DNA from: Teichococcus rhizosphaerae
GTDB lineage: Bacteria > Pseudomonadota > Alphaproteobacteria > Acetobacterales > Acetobacteraceae
NCBI RefSeq assembly: GCF_002631185.1
Contig: NZ_PDNU01000008.1
Location: forward strand, 124,001 to 188,000
Direction: 5' to 3'
Length of the DNA: 64,000 nucleotides
A model generated the notes under the pieces. It did not search any database, was not told where the DNA came from, and was given only the letters and a program-made list of their open reading frames with translations. Below are positions 1 to 9,495 of this stretch, in pieces. A program made the translations under genes and the position numbers. How positions within the stretch are numbered: position 1 is the first letter of the stretch; each line of letters opens with the position of its first letter.

Positions 1-2030
1 ACCAGGTCGAAGTTCTCCGCCACCAGCTCCTGCGGCGAGAGCGCCACATTGGCGATGAGCGAGAGCGAGCCCTCGTCCAGCCAGCCCGGCATGGCGAAGC
101 CGGCCAGCTCGGCCAGCAGGCGCGGCGCGCCGGGGTGGCGCAGGGTGAGCGCGCCGGAATAGCGCGGCAGGGCGAGGTCCAGCGTGCCGTTCAGCTCGGC
201 CCGCAGATCCCCCAGCTCCAGCCCGCCGCGCAGCGCCAGCGCCCCGGTGGGGCCGCTGCCGGACAGCCGCAGCGAGAGCGGCGCCCCCGCGATCGGCTCC
301 TGGTCCGGCCAGGCGCCGGGCAGCAGCGCCAGCAGCGGCGCCGCGGAGGGCGCGCTCACCTCCAGCGCCAGGTCGGTCAGCCGCGGCGTCGGGCCGAGCT
401 GCGCCACGCCGGACAGGGCCAGCTCGCTTTCCGCCACCCGCGCGGCGAGGCGGCGCGCGGTGAGCCGCCCGTTCTCCAGCGCCGCATCCGCCGACAGGCC
501 CTGGAAAGTCAGGCCGCGCCACGCCGCCTGCTCGGCGGACAGGCGCAGATTGGCGTCGATGCCCGCCAGCCGGGCCTGGATGGCGGGCCAGCCGAGGGCG
601 GGCGGCAGCCAGCCATCCAGCGCCAGCCGCTCGAAGTTCAGGCCGAGGCCCAGCGCCGGCCGCGCGCCGAAGCGCAGCACCCCGGCGCCGGACACACGGC
701 TGCCATCCAGTGTCGCGGCGAATTCGGAAATGGCGGCCTGGGCCTCGTCCAGCGTCAGGCGCAGCCGGCCCTCGCCGCTCCGCAGGCGGGAAGGGTCGGT
801 GCCTTCCAGCGGCAGGCCGAGGGCGGCCAGGGTGGCGCGCAGCGCCTCGCCCCGGAAGCGCAGCGCCGCCTCCAGCCGCCCGGTGCCGCCGCGCCCCGTG
901 GTGGCGCCGTCCAGCTCGACCTCGGTGTCGCCCGGCAGCAGGGCGCCGACATTGGCCAGCGTCAGCCGGTCGCCTTCCACGGACAGCGCGCCGCGCAGCC
1001 GCCGCAGGGTGATGCCGCGCAGCGTCGCGGCCTCCGCCGTCAGGTCCAGGCCGAATGGCAGGGCTGCGGCGCCGGCGCCGCGCAGCGCCGCCATCCAGGG
1101 ATCCAGCTCCACCCGGCCGGTCTGCAAGGCGAGGTCGAGGCGCGGCGCGGGGCTGACGCGCAGCGTGGCCGCGCCGCGCGCCGGGCTGCCGGCGATGTCG
1201 AGGCTCAGCTCCTCCGCCGCCAGCAACTCGGCCGTGACGCTGAGCCGGCCGCGCAGGCGGAAGCTGCCCGGAGGCGCCGGCAGCAGCGCCGCGAGATCGC
1301 TGCCGCCCCCTTGCAGGTTGCCCTCGAAGCCGCCCTCGGGCAGCAGCACGCCGCTGGTGGAGACCGAGGCGCGCGCGCCGCTCAGCGTCAGCGCCAGCGG
1401 CGCGATGCCGTCCCAGCCCGGGCGGCCGAGCGTGGTCTCGAAGGCCACCTCGGTCTGCCGCCAGCGGAAACGGCCCTCGATCCGCAGCGCATCGGCCGGG
1501 CCGCCGGCGGCGAGGCCCGCCTCCACCCGCTCCAGCGCCACCTGGCCGATGATGATGCGGGAATCCTGCACGCGCCCCTGCAGGCCGGTGAGCCATGGCG
1601 GCGGGCGGAAGGGCTGGCCGGGCGCCGGCGGCCAGGGCAGCCGGATCTCGGCGCCGACCAGCGCCACCTCGCGCGGCTCCAGCTCCAGCCGCAGCAGCGC
1701 CGGCCAGTCCAGCCGCAGCCGCAGCGCCCGCGCCTCGATGGAGATCTCCCCGTCCGGCCCGCCGATGGTGACGCCGCCCGCCTCCAGCATGGGCTGCGGC
1801 AGCAGCGCCAGCTTCACGGGGCCTGCCAGCGTCACCGGCTGGCCGAGCCGGCCGGCGGCCAGGATGGCCAGCCGGTCGCGGTGCTCGTTCCAGTCGGTCA
1901 GGCGGGGGCCGAACCAGAGGGCGGCCAGCACCAGCAAGGGCAGCAGCAGCAGCGCGCCGATGCCGAGCCGGCCGAGCCAGGGCCGGCGCGGCCGCGCGCC
2001 GCCCGGCGTGGGAGGTGGCAGGGGCGGCAT
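1..2030 (-). CDS. AsmA family protein (N-terminal part; runs off the window)
   Basis: Reading the minus strand gives one open frame of about 676 codons that continues past the window edge, so only the N-terminal part is visible. It starts with a proline-rich cytoplasmic stretch, one membrane segment at about residues 15-36 (LLLLPLLVLAALWF), and then DWNEHRD, the entry typical of AsmA proteins. The rest is repetitive beta-rich sequence of the type L-x-G-x-L. Such proteins sit in the inner membrane, span the periplasm and are linked to phospholipid movement toward the outer membrane; that role is family knowledge. The ATG overlaps the TGA of the upstream hydantoinase gene (TGATG), so the two are probably translationally coupled, although no functional link is evident. 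Confidence 0.85.
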   Translation of the reverse strand, partial: MPPLPPPTPGGARPRRPWLGRLGIGALLLLPLLVLAALWFGPRLTDWNEHRDRLAILAAGRLGQPVTLAGPVKLALLPQPMLEAGGVTIGGPDGEISIEARALRLRLDWPALLRLELEPREVALVGAEIRLPWPPAPGQPFRPPPWLTGLQGRVQDSRIIIGQVALERVEAGLAAGGPADALRIEGRFRWRQTEVAFETTLGRPGWDGIAPLALTLSGARASVSTSGVLLPEGGFEGNLQGGGSDLAALLPAPPGSFRLRGRLSVTAELLAAEELSLDIAGSPARGAATLRVSPAPRLDLALQTGRVELDPWMAALRGAGAAALPFGLDLTAEAATLRGITLRRLRGALSVEGDRLTLANVGALLPGDTEVELDGATTGRGGTGRLEAALRFRGEALRATLAALGLPLEGTDPSRLRSGEGRLRLTLDEAQAAISEFAATLDGSRVSGAGVLRFGARPALGLGLNFERLALDGWLPPALGWPAIQARLAGIDANLRLSAEQAAWRGLTFQGLSADAALENGRLTARRLAARVAESELALSGVAQLGPTPRLTDLALEVSAPSAAPLLALLPGAWPDQEPIAGAPLSLRLSGSGPTGALALRGGLELGDLRAELNGTLDLALPRYSGALTLRHPGAPRLLAELAGFAMPGWLDEGSLSLIANVALSPQELVAENFDL

Positions 2031-5000
2031 CAGCCCGCCACGGGTTCCCACCCGCCGCCACCCGGCGTTTCCAGCCCTAGCACCTCGCCGGCCTGGAGAT
2101 CGGCGCGGTCACGGCCGCCGAGCGGCTCTATGGTGCCGTCAAGCCGCTCCACCCATTGCCGGCCGGGGGCGCCATCGGCGCCGCCATGCAGCCCGTGCGG
2201 CGGCACCTCGCGCCGGCTGGCGACGATGATGGCCTGCATCGGCCGCAGGAAGCGGATGCGCCGCCGCGCGCCGTCGCCGCCGCGCCAGCGCCCCGGCCCG
2301 CCCGAGCCGCGCCGGATGCCGAACTCCTCCAGCCGCACCGGGTAGCGCAGCTCCAGGATCTCGGGGTCGGTCATGCGGGTGTTGGTCATGTGGGTCTGCA
2401 CGGCGGAGGCGCCGTCGAACCCCTCGCCCGCGCCGGTGCCGCCGCACACCGTCTCGTAGTACTGGTAGCGGTCGTCGCCGAAGAGCAGGTTGTTCATGGT
2501 GGCCTGGGCGCAGGCGCAGGCATCCAGCGCGGCCAGCAGAGCGTTGGCGGTGTTCTGGGATACCTCCGTGTTGCCGGCCACCACCGCGGCACCCGGCTCG
2601 GGCGACAGGAAGGAGCCGCGCGGCACCACGATCTCCAGCGGCACCAGGCAGCCATCGTTGAGCGGGATGTCCTCCCCCACCAGGCAGCGGAAGCAGTAGA
2701 GCACCACGGCGCGCGTCACCGCCTCGGGCGCGTTGAAGTTGCCGGGGCGCTGCGGCGCGGTGCCGGTGAAGTCGATGGTGGCGCGGCGCGCGGCGCGGTC
2801 CACCCGCACGGCCACGCGGAGCGGCGCGCCATCGTCCATGGTGTAGGCGAACGCGCCGTCCCGCAGCCGGTCCAGCACCCGCCGCACCGCCTCCTCGGCG
2901 TTGTCCATCACGTGGCGCATATAGGCGCGCACGGTGGGCAGGCCGAACTGCGCCACGGCGCGGCGGAGCTCCTGCACGCCCGTCTCGTTGGCGGCGACCT
3001 GGGCCTTGATGTCGGCCACGTTCACGTCCGGGCTGCGGGCGGGGTAGCGCGCCCCGGCCAGCAGGGCGCGGAAGCCCTCCTCCTGGAACTTCCCCGCATC
3101 GACCAGCAGGAAGTCGTCGATCACCACGCCTTCCTCCTCCAGCGTGCGGGAATCGGGCGGGGTGGAGCCGGGGGTGAGGCCGCCGATGTCGGCGTGGTGG
3201 CCGCGGCTGCCGACGAAGAACAGGATTTCCGTTCCTTCCTCGTCGAACACCGGGGTGATGACGGTGATGTCCGGCAGGTGGGTGCCGCCATTGTAGGGGT
3301 TGTTCAGCGCCACCACGTCGCCGGGCCTGAGCGTCGCGCCGCGGCTGTCGATCACGGTGCGCACGCTCTGCCCCATGGCGCCGAGATGCACCGGCACATG
3401 CGGCGCGTTGGCGACCAGCCGCCCCTCGGCGTCGAAGATGGCGCAGGAGAAGTCCAGCCGTTCCTTGATGTTCACCGAGAGCGAGGTGTTCTGCAGCACC
3501 GTGCCGGTCTGCTCGGCGATGCTCATGAACAGGTTGTTGAACAGCTCCAGCAGCACCGGGTCGGGCCGCGCGGCGGCGCCCTCCCCCGCCGCCGCCGTCT
3601 CGGCCTTCGGGCGCGGCGCGGTGCGGCGCAAGATCATATGGTCGAGCGGCGTCACCTCGGCGGTCCAGCCCGGCTCGACCACGGTGGTCGCGGTGCGCTC
3701 GCGGATCAGGGCGGGGCCGGCGATGCGGTCGCCGGCGCGCAGGCTCTCGCGGTCCAGCACGGGGGCCGCGTGCTCCGCGCCGCCGGTGAAGAGGGGAACG
3801 GTGTCCACAGCCGCGGGCGCCTCGCCTCCGGCGCGGGGCGGCAGGCGCGGCTCCTCCACCGCCTCGCCGGGGGCGATCACCTCGACCACGCAGGCCTCGA
3901 CCAGAACGGGGCGCTCGGGCGTCGCGAAGCCGAAGCGGCGGCGATGCGCCTCGGTGAAGGCCGCCAGCACCGTGGCGTGGTCGCCGAAGGGCACGGGCAG
4001 GAAGCTGTCCGTGCCGGCGTAACGCAGGTGCAGGCGCGGCTCGGCGCGCAGCCGGGCGGCCCCGGCGCCCTGGGCCACGAGGGCGGCGCGCCCCTCCGCC
4101 TCCAGCGCGGCGATGCGGGCGGCGAGCGCCTCCATCCCCTCGGGCGCGAGCGGCGCCTCGATGGCGGCCTCGCCGATCACGCTCTGGTCCGCCAGCCCCA
4201 TGCCATAGGCGGACAGCACGCCGGCGAAGGGGTGGATGAACACCGTCTCCATGCCCAGCTCGTCCGCCACCAGGCAGGCATGCTGGCCGCCCGCGCCGCC
4301 GAAGCATTGCAGCGCGTGGCCCGCCGGGTCGTGCCCCTTCTGGATGGAGACCTGCTTGATGGCGCGCGCCATGTTGGCCACCGCGATGCGCAGGAAGCCC
4401 TCCGCCACGGCGCGCGGGTCCTGCGCCGGTTGGCCGGTGGCGGCGGCGATCTCGGCCGCCATGGCCGCGAACTTCTCCCGCACCACACCGGCATCGAGGG
4501 GCTGGTCGCCATTCGGCCCGAAGATGGAGGGGAAGTGGGCGGGCTGGATCTTGCCCGCCATGACATTGGCGTCCGTCACCGTCAGCGGCCCGCCGCGGCG
4601 GTAGCAGGCGGGGCCGGGCACGGCGCCGGCGCTTTCCGGCCCCACGCGGAAGCGGGCGCCGTCGAAGGACAGGATGGAGCCGCCGCCCGCCGCCACGGTG
4701 TTGATGGCCATCATCGGCGCGCGCATCCGCACGCCCGCCACCACCGTCTCGAAGGCGCGCTCGAACTGGCCGGCATAGAGCGCCACATCCGTGGAGGTGC
4801 CGCCCATGTCGAAGCCGATGATCTTCTCGAACCCCGCCATGGCGGCGGTGCGCGCGGCGCCGACGATGCCGCCGGCGGGGCCGGACAGGATGGCGTCCTT
4901 GCCCTGGAAGCTTTCCGCCAGCGTCAGCCCGCCGGAGGACTGCATGAAGTAGAGCGGCACGCCGGGGAGCTGCTCCGCCACCTGTTGCACGTAGCGGCGC

Positions 5001-5659
5001 AGGATGGGAGAGAGGTAGGCATCGACCACCGTGGTGTCGCCGCGCGGCACGATGCGCGGCAGCGGGCTCGCCTCGTGGCTGAGGCTGACCTGGGTGTAGC
5101 CCACCTCCCGCGCGATGACGCCGAGGCGCCGCTCATGGCCGGGCGCCAGCCAGGCATGCATCAGCACGATGGCGACGGCGCGGATGCCGGCCGCGAAGCC
5201 TTCCTCCAGCGCGGCGCGGGCGGCGGCCTCGTCGAGCGGCTCGATCTCGGCGCCGTCGGCGGCGATGCGGCCGCCAATCTCCACCGCGCGCTCATGCAGC
5301 AGCTCGGGCAGGCGGATGTCGAGGTCGAACAGGCGCGGCCGGGCCTGGTTGCCGATCCGGAGCGCATCGGCGAAGCCGCGGTTGACCAGCAGCAGCACCC
5401 GCTCGCCCTTGCGCTCGAGCAGGGCGTTGGTGGCCACGGTGGTGCCCATCTTCACCGCCTCGATGGTGCCGGGCGGGATCGGCGCGCCCTCCCCCAGGCC
5501 AAGGCAGGCGCGGATGCCCGCCACCGCCGCGTCGCGGTAGCGCCCCGGATTCTCGGACAGCAGCTTGCGGGTGGAGAGCGTCCCCTCGGGGCTGCGCGCC
5601 ACGATGTCAGTGAAGGTGCCGCCCCGATCGACCCAGAACTGCCAGCCCGCTGCGGTCAT
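2030..5659 (-). CDS. Hydantoinase / 5-oxoprolinase family protein, fused HyuA-HyuB
   Basis: This is a protein of about 1209 residues, the size of complete ATP-dependent 5-oxoprolinases. The N-terminal HyuA half (to about residue 690) opens with [15 protein letters not shown], a phosphate-binding motif, and carries a second one, [13 protein letters not shown], near residue 285. The HyuB half begins near residue 695 ([12 protein letters not shown]) and contains the conserved [13 protein letters not shown] and GFRGHHAD-like stretch. The enzyme would open a lactam or hydantoin ring using ATP; the substrate (5-oxoproline, hydantoin or N-methylhydantoin) cannot be told from sequence. I chose the ATG preceded by GGAGAG at 8 nt, which makes the first motif N-terminal as in the family; the longer frame upstream is an artefact. 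It is coupled to the AsmA gene downstream. Confidence 0.92.
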   Translation of the reverse strand: MTAAGWQFWVDRGGTFTDIVARSPEGTLSTRKLLSENPGRYRDAAVAGIRACLGLGEGAPIPPGTIEAVKMGTTVATNALLERKGERVLLLVNRGFADALRIGNQARPRLFDLDIRLPELLHERAVEIGGRIAADGAEIEPLDEAAARAALEEGFAAGIRAVAIVLMHAWLAPGHERRLGVIAREVGYTQVSLSHEASPLPRIVPRGDTTVVDAYLSPILRRYVQQVAEQLPGVPLYFMQSSGGLTLAESFQGKDAILSGPAGGIVGAARTAAMAGFEKIIGFDMGGTSTDVALYAGQFERAFETVVAGVRMRAPMMAINTVAAGGGSILSFDGARFRVGPESAGAVPGPACYRRGGPLTVTDANVMAGKIQPAHFPSIFGPNGDQPLDAGVVREKFAAMAAEIAAATGQPAQDPRAVAEGFLRIAVANMARAIKQVSIQKGHDPAGHALQCFGGAGGQHACLVADELGMETVFIHPFAGVLSAYGMGLADQSVIGEAAIEAPLAPEGMEALAARIAALEAEGRAALVAQGAGAARLRAEPRLHLRYAGTDSFLPVPFGDHATVLAAFTEAHRRRFGFATPERPVLVEACVVEVIAPGEAVEEPRLPPRAGGEAPAAVDTVPLFTGGAEHAAPVLDRESLRAGDRIAGPALIRERTATTVVEPGWTAEVTPLDHMILRRTAPRPKAETAAAGEGAAARPDPVLLELFNNLFMSIAEQTGTVLQNTSLSVNIKERLDFSCAIFDAEGRLVANAPHVPVHLGAMGQSVRTVIDSRGATLRPGDVVALNNPYNGGTHLPDITVITPVFDEEGTEILFFVGSRGHHADIGGLTPGSTPPDSRTLEEEGVVIDDFLLVDAGKFQEEGFRALLAGARYPARSPDVNVADIKAQVAANETGVQELRRAVAQFGLPTVRAYMRHVMDNAEEAVRRVLDRLRDGAFAYTMDDGAPLRVAVRVDRAARRATIDFTGTAPQRPGNFNAPEAVTRAVVLYCFRCLVGEDIPLNDGCLVPLEIVVPRGSFLSPEPGAAVVAGNTEVSQNTANALLAALDACACAQATMNNLLFGDDRYQYYETVCGGTGAGEGFDGASAVQTHMTNTRMTDPEILELRYPVRLEEFGIRRGSGGPGRWRGGDGARRRIRFLRPMQAIIVASRREVPPHGLHGGADGAPGRQWVERLDGTIEPLGGRDRADLQAGEVLGLETPGGGGWEPVAG

Positions 5660-5804
5660 CCCATCTCTCCGATCCTCGCCGCTTCCGTGTGGCGCCCGGC
5701 GGCGTGCCATGCAAGGCCCGAGACGCCACCGGAGGCAATGGCAGGCCGCCCCCGGGCATGGTAGGGAGGTTGCGGACAGCGCAAAGGCGGGAGGCTGGCG
5801 GGCC

Positions 5805-6563
5805 TTGAGTTTGTGGGGGAAGATCCTCGGCGGCGTGACGGGCTTCGCCATGGGCGGGCCCTTCGGCGCGGTGGTCGGGGCGGCGCTCGGCCATGCCGCC
5901 GACGAGGGGGCGACGCGCCTGCCGGAGCTGGATGCCAGGCCCGAGGCCCTCGCCCGCATCACCAATCGCGACCAGCTCTTCTCGATCGGCGTCATCGTGC
6001 TCTCGGCCAAGCTGGCCAAGGTGGACGGCGCCGTGAAGCGGGAGGAGATCGATGCCTTCAAGCGCGCCTTCCGCATCCCGCCCGAGAGCCAGCGCGAGGT
6101 GGGGCTGCTGTTCGACAAGGCGCGCGAGGAGCCGGGCGGCTACGAGGCCTTCGCCAACCGCATGGGCGAGGCCTTCGCCGACAACAAGCTGATGCTGGAG
6201 GAGGTGCTGACCGCGCTGCACCACATCGCCCGTGCCGACGGGCCGATGACGCGCAGCGAGGCGGTGTTCCTGGCCAAGGTGCGCCAGGGCTTCCGGCTGG
6301 ACGATGCGAGCGGCGCCCGCGCCCAGGCCGGGCAGTCCGCGCTGGTGCGGCCGCAGGGGCCGGACCCCTACGCGGTGCTGGGCGTGCCGCCCAACGCCAC
6401 GGACGAGCAGGTGCGCCTGGCCTGGCGCCGGCTGATGCGGGAATACCACCCGGACAGCCTGGCGGCGCGCGGCGTGCCGCCCGACCAGCTGCGCCGCGCC
6501 TCGGACAAGGTGGCCGAGATCAACGCGGCCTGGGACCGCGTGAAGCGGGAGCGCAGCCTTTGA
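5805..6563 (+). CDS. djlA: DjlA-type co-chaperone (TerB-like domain plus C-terminal J domain)
   Basis: The protein is about 252 residues. It begins S-L-W-G-K-I-L-G-G followed by a Gly/Ala-rich hydrophobic segment ending in GH, the N-terminal membrane anchor pattern of DjlA. A TerB-like helical domain follows (about residues 50-170), then a J domain at the C-terminus ([16 protein letters not shown]) with the essential HPD in YHPDS. It would recruit and stimulate DnaK at the inner membrane. The TTG start is chosen because it matches the DjlA N-terminus exactly and has GGAGG 10 nt upstream; no ATG is available nearby in frame. The stop overlaps the TTG start of ampD. Confidence 0.85.
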   Translation: MSLWGKILGGVTGFAMGGPFGAVVGAALGHAADEGATRLPELDARPEALARITNRDQLFSIGVIVLSAKLAKVDGAVKREEIDAFKRAFRIPPESQREVGLLFDKAREEPGGYEAFANRMGEAFADNKLMLEEVLTALHHIARADGPMTRSEAVFLAKVRQGFRLDDASGARAQAGQSALVRPQGPDPYAVLGVPPNATDEQVRLAWRRLMREYHPDSLAARGVPPDQLRRASDKVAEINAAWDRVKRERSL

Positions 6564-7321
6564 GCGGCGCGGCGGAGGGGCAGGCCTTCGCGGAAGCCTC
6601 CCTGCCCTGCCGCGACCGGGCCAGCCCCAACCACGATTCGCGCCCCGCGGGCGTGCCGATCGACACGCTGGTGCTGCACTACACCGGCATGACCAGCGCC
6701 GCCGCCGCCCTGGACCGGCTCTGCGACCCCGCCCCGCCGCCGCCGCTGCCGCGCGTCTCCTGCCACTACCTGGTGGAGGAGGACGGGCTGGTCTGGCGGA
6801 TGGTGCCGGAGGAGCGGCGCGCCTGGCATGCCGGCATCTCCTTCTGGCGCGGGAACGAGACGCTCAACGGCCGCAGCATCGGCATCGAGATCGCCAATCC
6901 CGGGCATGAATGGGGCTACCGGCCCTTTCCGGCCCTGCAGATGGCCGCGGTGGCCGAGCTCTGCCTCGGCATCCTCGCCCGCCACGCCATCCCGCCCTGC
7001 AACGTGGTCGGCCATAGCGACATCGCGCCCGACCGCAAGCAGGACCCGGGCGAGCTGTTCGACTGGGAAGGGCTGGCGGCCAACGGGATCGGCCTGTGGC
7101 CGCGGGGCATCAGCGGCGGGGAAACGACGGCCGCGCCGGATGGCGTGGCGCGGGCGCTGCCGCTGCTGGCGCGCATCGGCTACCGGGCCGATCCGGCGCG
7201 GCCCGAGCTGGCGCTCGCCGCTTTCCAGCGCCGCTGGCGGCAGGAGGCCGTGAACGGCCGGGCCGATGCCGGCACGCTGGCGCGGCTGGAGGCCGTGGCC
7301 GCGCTCCACCCCACCCCCTGA
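6560..7321 (+). CDS. ampD: 1,6-anhydro-N-acetylmuramyl-L-alanine amidase (AmpD)
   Basis: This 253-residue cytoplasmic zinc amidase of the Amidase_2 family removes the peptide from anhydro-muropeptides during cell wall recycling. Expected zinc ligands and catalytic residues are visible: the His in LHYTGM, the Glu in IGIEIANPG, and His and Asp in VGHSDIAPDRKQDPG. After the catalytic domain (to about residue 175) comes a C-terminal extension resembling a peptidoglycan-binding helical domain (LALAAFQRRWRQ). The start is TTG, in frame, sharing bases with the TGA of djlA (TTGA) and preceded by GGGAG, so the two genes form a coupled pair. It lies beside the dcw cluster but ahead of rnpB, so it is transcribed separately from it. 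Confidence 0.93.
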   Translation: MSGAAEGQAFAEASLPCRDRASPNHDSRPAGVPIDTLVLHYTGMTSAAAALDRLCDPAPPPPLPRVSCHYLVEEDGLVWRMVPEERRAWHAGISFWRGNETLNGRSIGIEIANPGHEWGYRPFPALQMAAVAELCLGILARHAIPPCNVVGHSDIAPDRKQDPGELFDWEGLAANGIGLWPRGISGGETTAAPDGVARALPLLARIGYRADPARPELALAAFQRRWRQEAVNGRADAGTLARLEAVAALHPTP

Positions 7322-7406
7322 CGCCGCGCCTCCCGGCCGGCCAGCGCGCGCATCGCCGCAACGGGCGCATTGACTTCCCCGCCCCGGCGGCGCACAGGAG
7401 CCGCCG

Positions 7407-7819
7407 CGTCAGATGGCCGGGCGGCCGCTGGCTCCGGGCAGGTTCCGGGGCTGGAGGAAAGTCCGGGCTCCACGGGAATACGGTGCCGGTCAACGGCCGG
7501 CGAGGGCGACCTCAGGGAAAGTGCCACAGAAATCAGACCGCCAGCCCGGCTCGCCGCGCTGGCAAGGGTGAAACGGTGCGGTAAGAGCGCACCGCGCCCC
7601 TGGCAACAGGGGCGGCACGGTAAACCCCACCGGGAGCAAGGCCGAATAGGGGTGGCCGGCGGGAGTTCCGCGAGGGACTCGGCCGCAGGGGCGTTCCCGC
7701 CCCGCCACCCGGGTTGGCCGCGAGAGGCATGCCGCGAGGCATGTCCCAGAGGAATGGTCGCCCCGGGCGCGCGGCTTGCCGCGTGCCCGGACAGAACCCG
7801 GCTTACAGGCCATCTGACG
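7407..7819 (+). ncRNA. rnpB: RNase P RNA (class A)
   Basis: The ribozyme subunit of RNase P, which matures tRNA 5' ends. The P4/conserved core GAGGAAAGTCCGGGCTCC (7454-7471) and the 3' core ACAGAACCCGGCTTACAG (7791-7808) are intact. The 5' end GTCAGATGGCC (7408-7418) pairs perfectly with GGCCATCTGAC (7808-7818), forming helix P1 and fixing the limits. The length of about 410 nt is normal for class A. rnpB directly ahead of mraZ is an arrangement seen in other alphaproteobacteria (from memory). Confidence 0.94.
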
Positions 7820-7949
7820 CGCACACCCCATCCCGACTCACAATCCGAACAGTCGTAATACAGCGCCGAAGGTGCGCTGGATAAGGCGATGTTTTCCCAG
7901 TGTTCGGGAAGGCCTTTAACAGGGGTTTTACCCTTGCTGCCCAAACTGA

Positions 7950-7974
7950 ACCCATGATATCCCAACTTATCCCA
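7950..7974. promoter_or_regulatory. Triple MraZ box upstream of mraZ
   Basis: Read on the minus strand, three direct TGGGN repeats are spaced by exactly 5 nt: on the plus strand ACCCA at 7950-7954, TCCCA at 7960-7964 and TCCCA at 7970-7974. A fourth CCCA at 7940-7943 is one base out of phase. This matches the known MraZ operator (TGGGN repeats with a 10-bp period), so MraZ probably controls its own gene and the whole dcw cluster from here. The sites end 133 nt before the mraZ start. The rest of the 7820-8107 interval holds no gene I can support. Confidence 0.75.
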
Positions 7975-8107
7975 TGAACGATCCGTAGCTCGGGGGGGCG
8001 AGGGAGTCGTGAAGGGGATGGTCGGGTGAGCCGGCGGGGTCGGGGGGCCTCGCCGGCCGCTTTCCGGCTGGGACTTTATCACCGCCGCAGGGGGACATGG
8101 CGGCCAG

Positions 8108-8569
8108 ATGACCCGGTTCATGGGCACGCACACCAATCGATTGGACCGCAAGGGACGGGTTTCCGTCCCCGCGCCCTTTCGCGCGGAGCTGACCCGGCTG
8201 GGCTCGGACGAGCTGGTGCTGCGTCCCTCCCACAAGTGGCCCTGCCTGGAAGCCTGGCCGATGCCCGCCTTCGAGGCCGAGACGAGCAAGCTGGAACAGC
8301 TGGAAGTGTTTTCCGAGGAGCATGACGACCTCGCCGCCACCCTGTTCGCGGACGCCTATCCGATGCGTCCCGACGGGGAAGGCCGCATCATGCTGCCCGA
8401 GGAGCTGATCGCCCATGCCGGGCTGAGCGACTCCATCGCCTTCATCGGCAACGGGCGCATCTTCCAGATGTGGGAGCCCGCCGCCGGGCGGCAGCGCAGC
8501 CTGGAGGCCCGCCAGAGCGCCCTCCAGAAGCGCATGACCTTGCCCGCCACGCCGCGGGGCGCGGCATGA
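8108..8569 (+). CDS. mraZ: Transcriptional regulator / division protein MraZ
   Basis: A 153-residue protein with the duplicated MraZ fold of the AbrB type. The two DxxxR signatures are present: DRKGR at 13-17 and DGEGR at 89-93, each followed by a V/I-x-V/L-P strand. The N-terminal [20 protein letters not shown] is textbook MraZ. MraZ forms ring oligomers and binds TGGGN repeats ahead of its own operon; the repeats are present here. An alternative start at residue 5 (FMGTHTN) is possible since many homologs begin MFLGTHTN. It is the first gene of the dcw cluster and overlaps rsmH by ATGA. Confidence 0.96.
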   Translation: MTRFMGTHTNRLDRKGRVSVPAPFRAELTRLGSDELVLRPSHKWPCLEAWPMPAFEAETSKLEQLEVFSEEHDDLAATLFADAYPMRPDGEGRIMLPEELIAHAGLSDSIAFIGNGRIFQMWEPAAGRQRSLEARQSALQKRMTLPATPRGAA

Positions 8570-9495
8570 GCGGCCACCTCCCCGTCATGCTGGCCGAGGT
8601 GCTGGCGGCGCTCGCCCCGCGCGCGGGCGGCACCTATGTCGATGGCACCTTCGGCGGCGGCGGCTATGCCCGCGCCATCCTGGAGGCCGCCCCCTGCACC
8701 CTGCACGCGATCGACCGCGACCCGGACGCCATCGCCCGCGGCGCCGCGCTGCAGGCGGTCTTTGCCGGCCGGCTGCACCTGCACGAAGGCCGATTCGGCG
8801 ACATGGACGCGCTGCTGGAGGGCGTGCCGCCGGTGGATGGGGTGGTGCTCGACCTCGGCGTCTCCTCCTTCCAGCTCGACCAGGCCGAGCGCGGCTTCTC
8901 CTTCCGCTTCGACGGCCCGCTCGACATGCGCATGGAGAAGGCCGGCCCCTCGGCCGCCGAGCTGGTCAACCGCCTGCCGGAGGGCGAGCTGGCCAACGTG
9001 CTGTGGGAGCTGGGCGAGGAGCGGCATTCCCGCCGCATCGCCCGCGCCATCGCGGCCGCCCGCCGGGAAGCGCCGATCGAGACCACGGGGCGGCTCGTGC
9101 AGATCATCCATTCGGTGATGCCGCGCGATCCCTCCGGCATCGACAGCGCCACCCGCTCCTTCCAGGCGCTGCGCCTGAAGGTGAATGACGAGCTGGGCGA
9201 GGTGGAGCGCGGCCTCGCGGCCGCCGCCCGGCTGCTCGCCCCTGGCGGGCGGCTGGTGGTGGTGGCCTTCCACTCGCTGGAGGACCGGCTGGTGAAGCGC
9301 TTCATGCAGGCCGCCGCCGGCCGCGCGCCCGGCGCCTCGCGCCACATGCCGGCCGCCATGCAGGCGCCCGCCGCCCGCGCGGCGTTCCGCCTTGTCGTCA
9401 ACAACGCCCAGCGCCCGGGAGAGGCCGAGACATCGGCCAACCCGCGCGCCCGATCCGCCCGCCTGCGGGCCCTTGAGAAGCTGGAGGAGGCCTGA
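8566..9495 (+). CDS. rsmH: 16S rRNA (cytosine(1402)-N(4))-methyltransferase RsmH
   Basis: A 309-residue S-adenosylmethionine methyltransferase (formerly MraW) that modifies C1402 of 16S rRNA in the ribosomal P site. The N-terminal [10 protein letters not shown], the SAM-binding [10 protein letters not shown] at 25-34, [10 protein letters not shown], and [14 protein letters not shown] are all diagnostic. The C-terminal [12 protein letters not shown] and [13 protein letters not shown] complete the family pattern. The start overlaps the mraZ stop (ATGA) and the stop overlaps the ftsL start (TGATG), so expression is coupled on both sides. Confidence 0.98.
   Translation: MSGHLPVMLAEVLAALAPRAGGTYVDGTFGGGGYARAILEAAPCTLHAIDRDPDAIARGAALQAVFAGRLHLHEGRFGDMDALLEGVPPVDGVVLDLGVSSFQLDQAERGFSFRFDGPLDMRMEKAGPSAAELVNRLPEGELANVLWELGEERHSRRIARAIAAARREAPIETTGRLVQIIHSVMPRDPSGIDSATRSFQALRLKVNDELGEVERGLAAAARLLAPGGRLVVVAFHSLEDRLVKRFMQAAAGRAPGASRHMPAAMQAPAARAAFRLVVNNAQRPGEAETSANPRARSARLRALEKLEEA

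Noticed and set aside
2156-5764. A 1202-codon open frame on the plus strand opposite the hydantoinase gene.
   Set aside because: It is His/Arg/Gly-rich, matches nothing, and mirrors the codon pattern of the real minus-strand gene; such antisense frames are common at this GC content.
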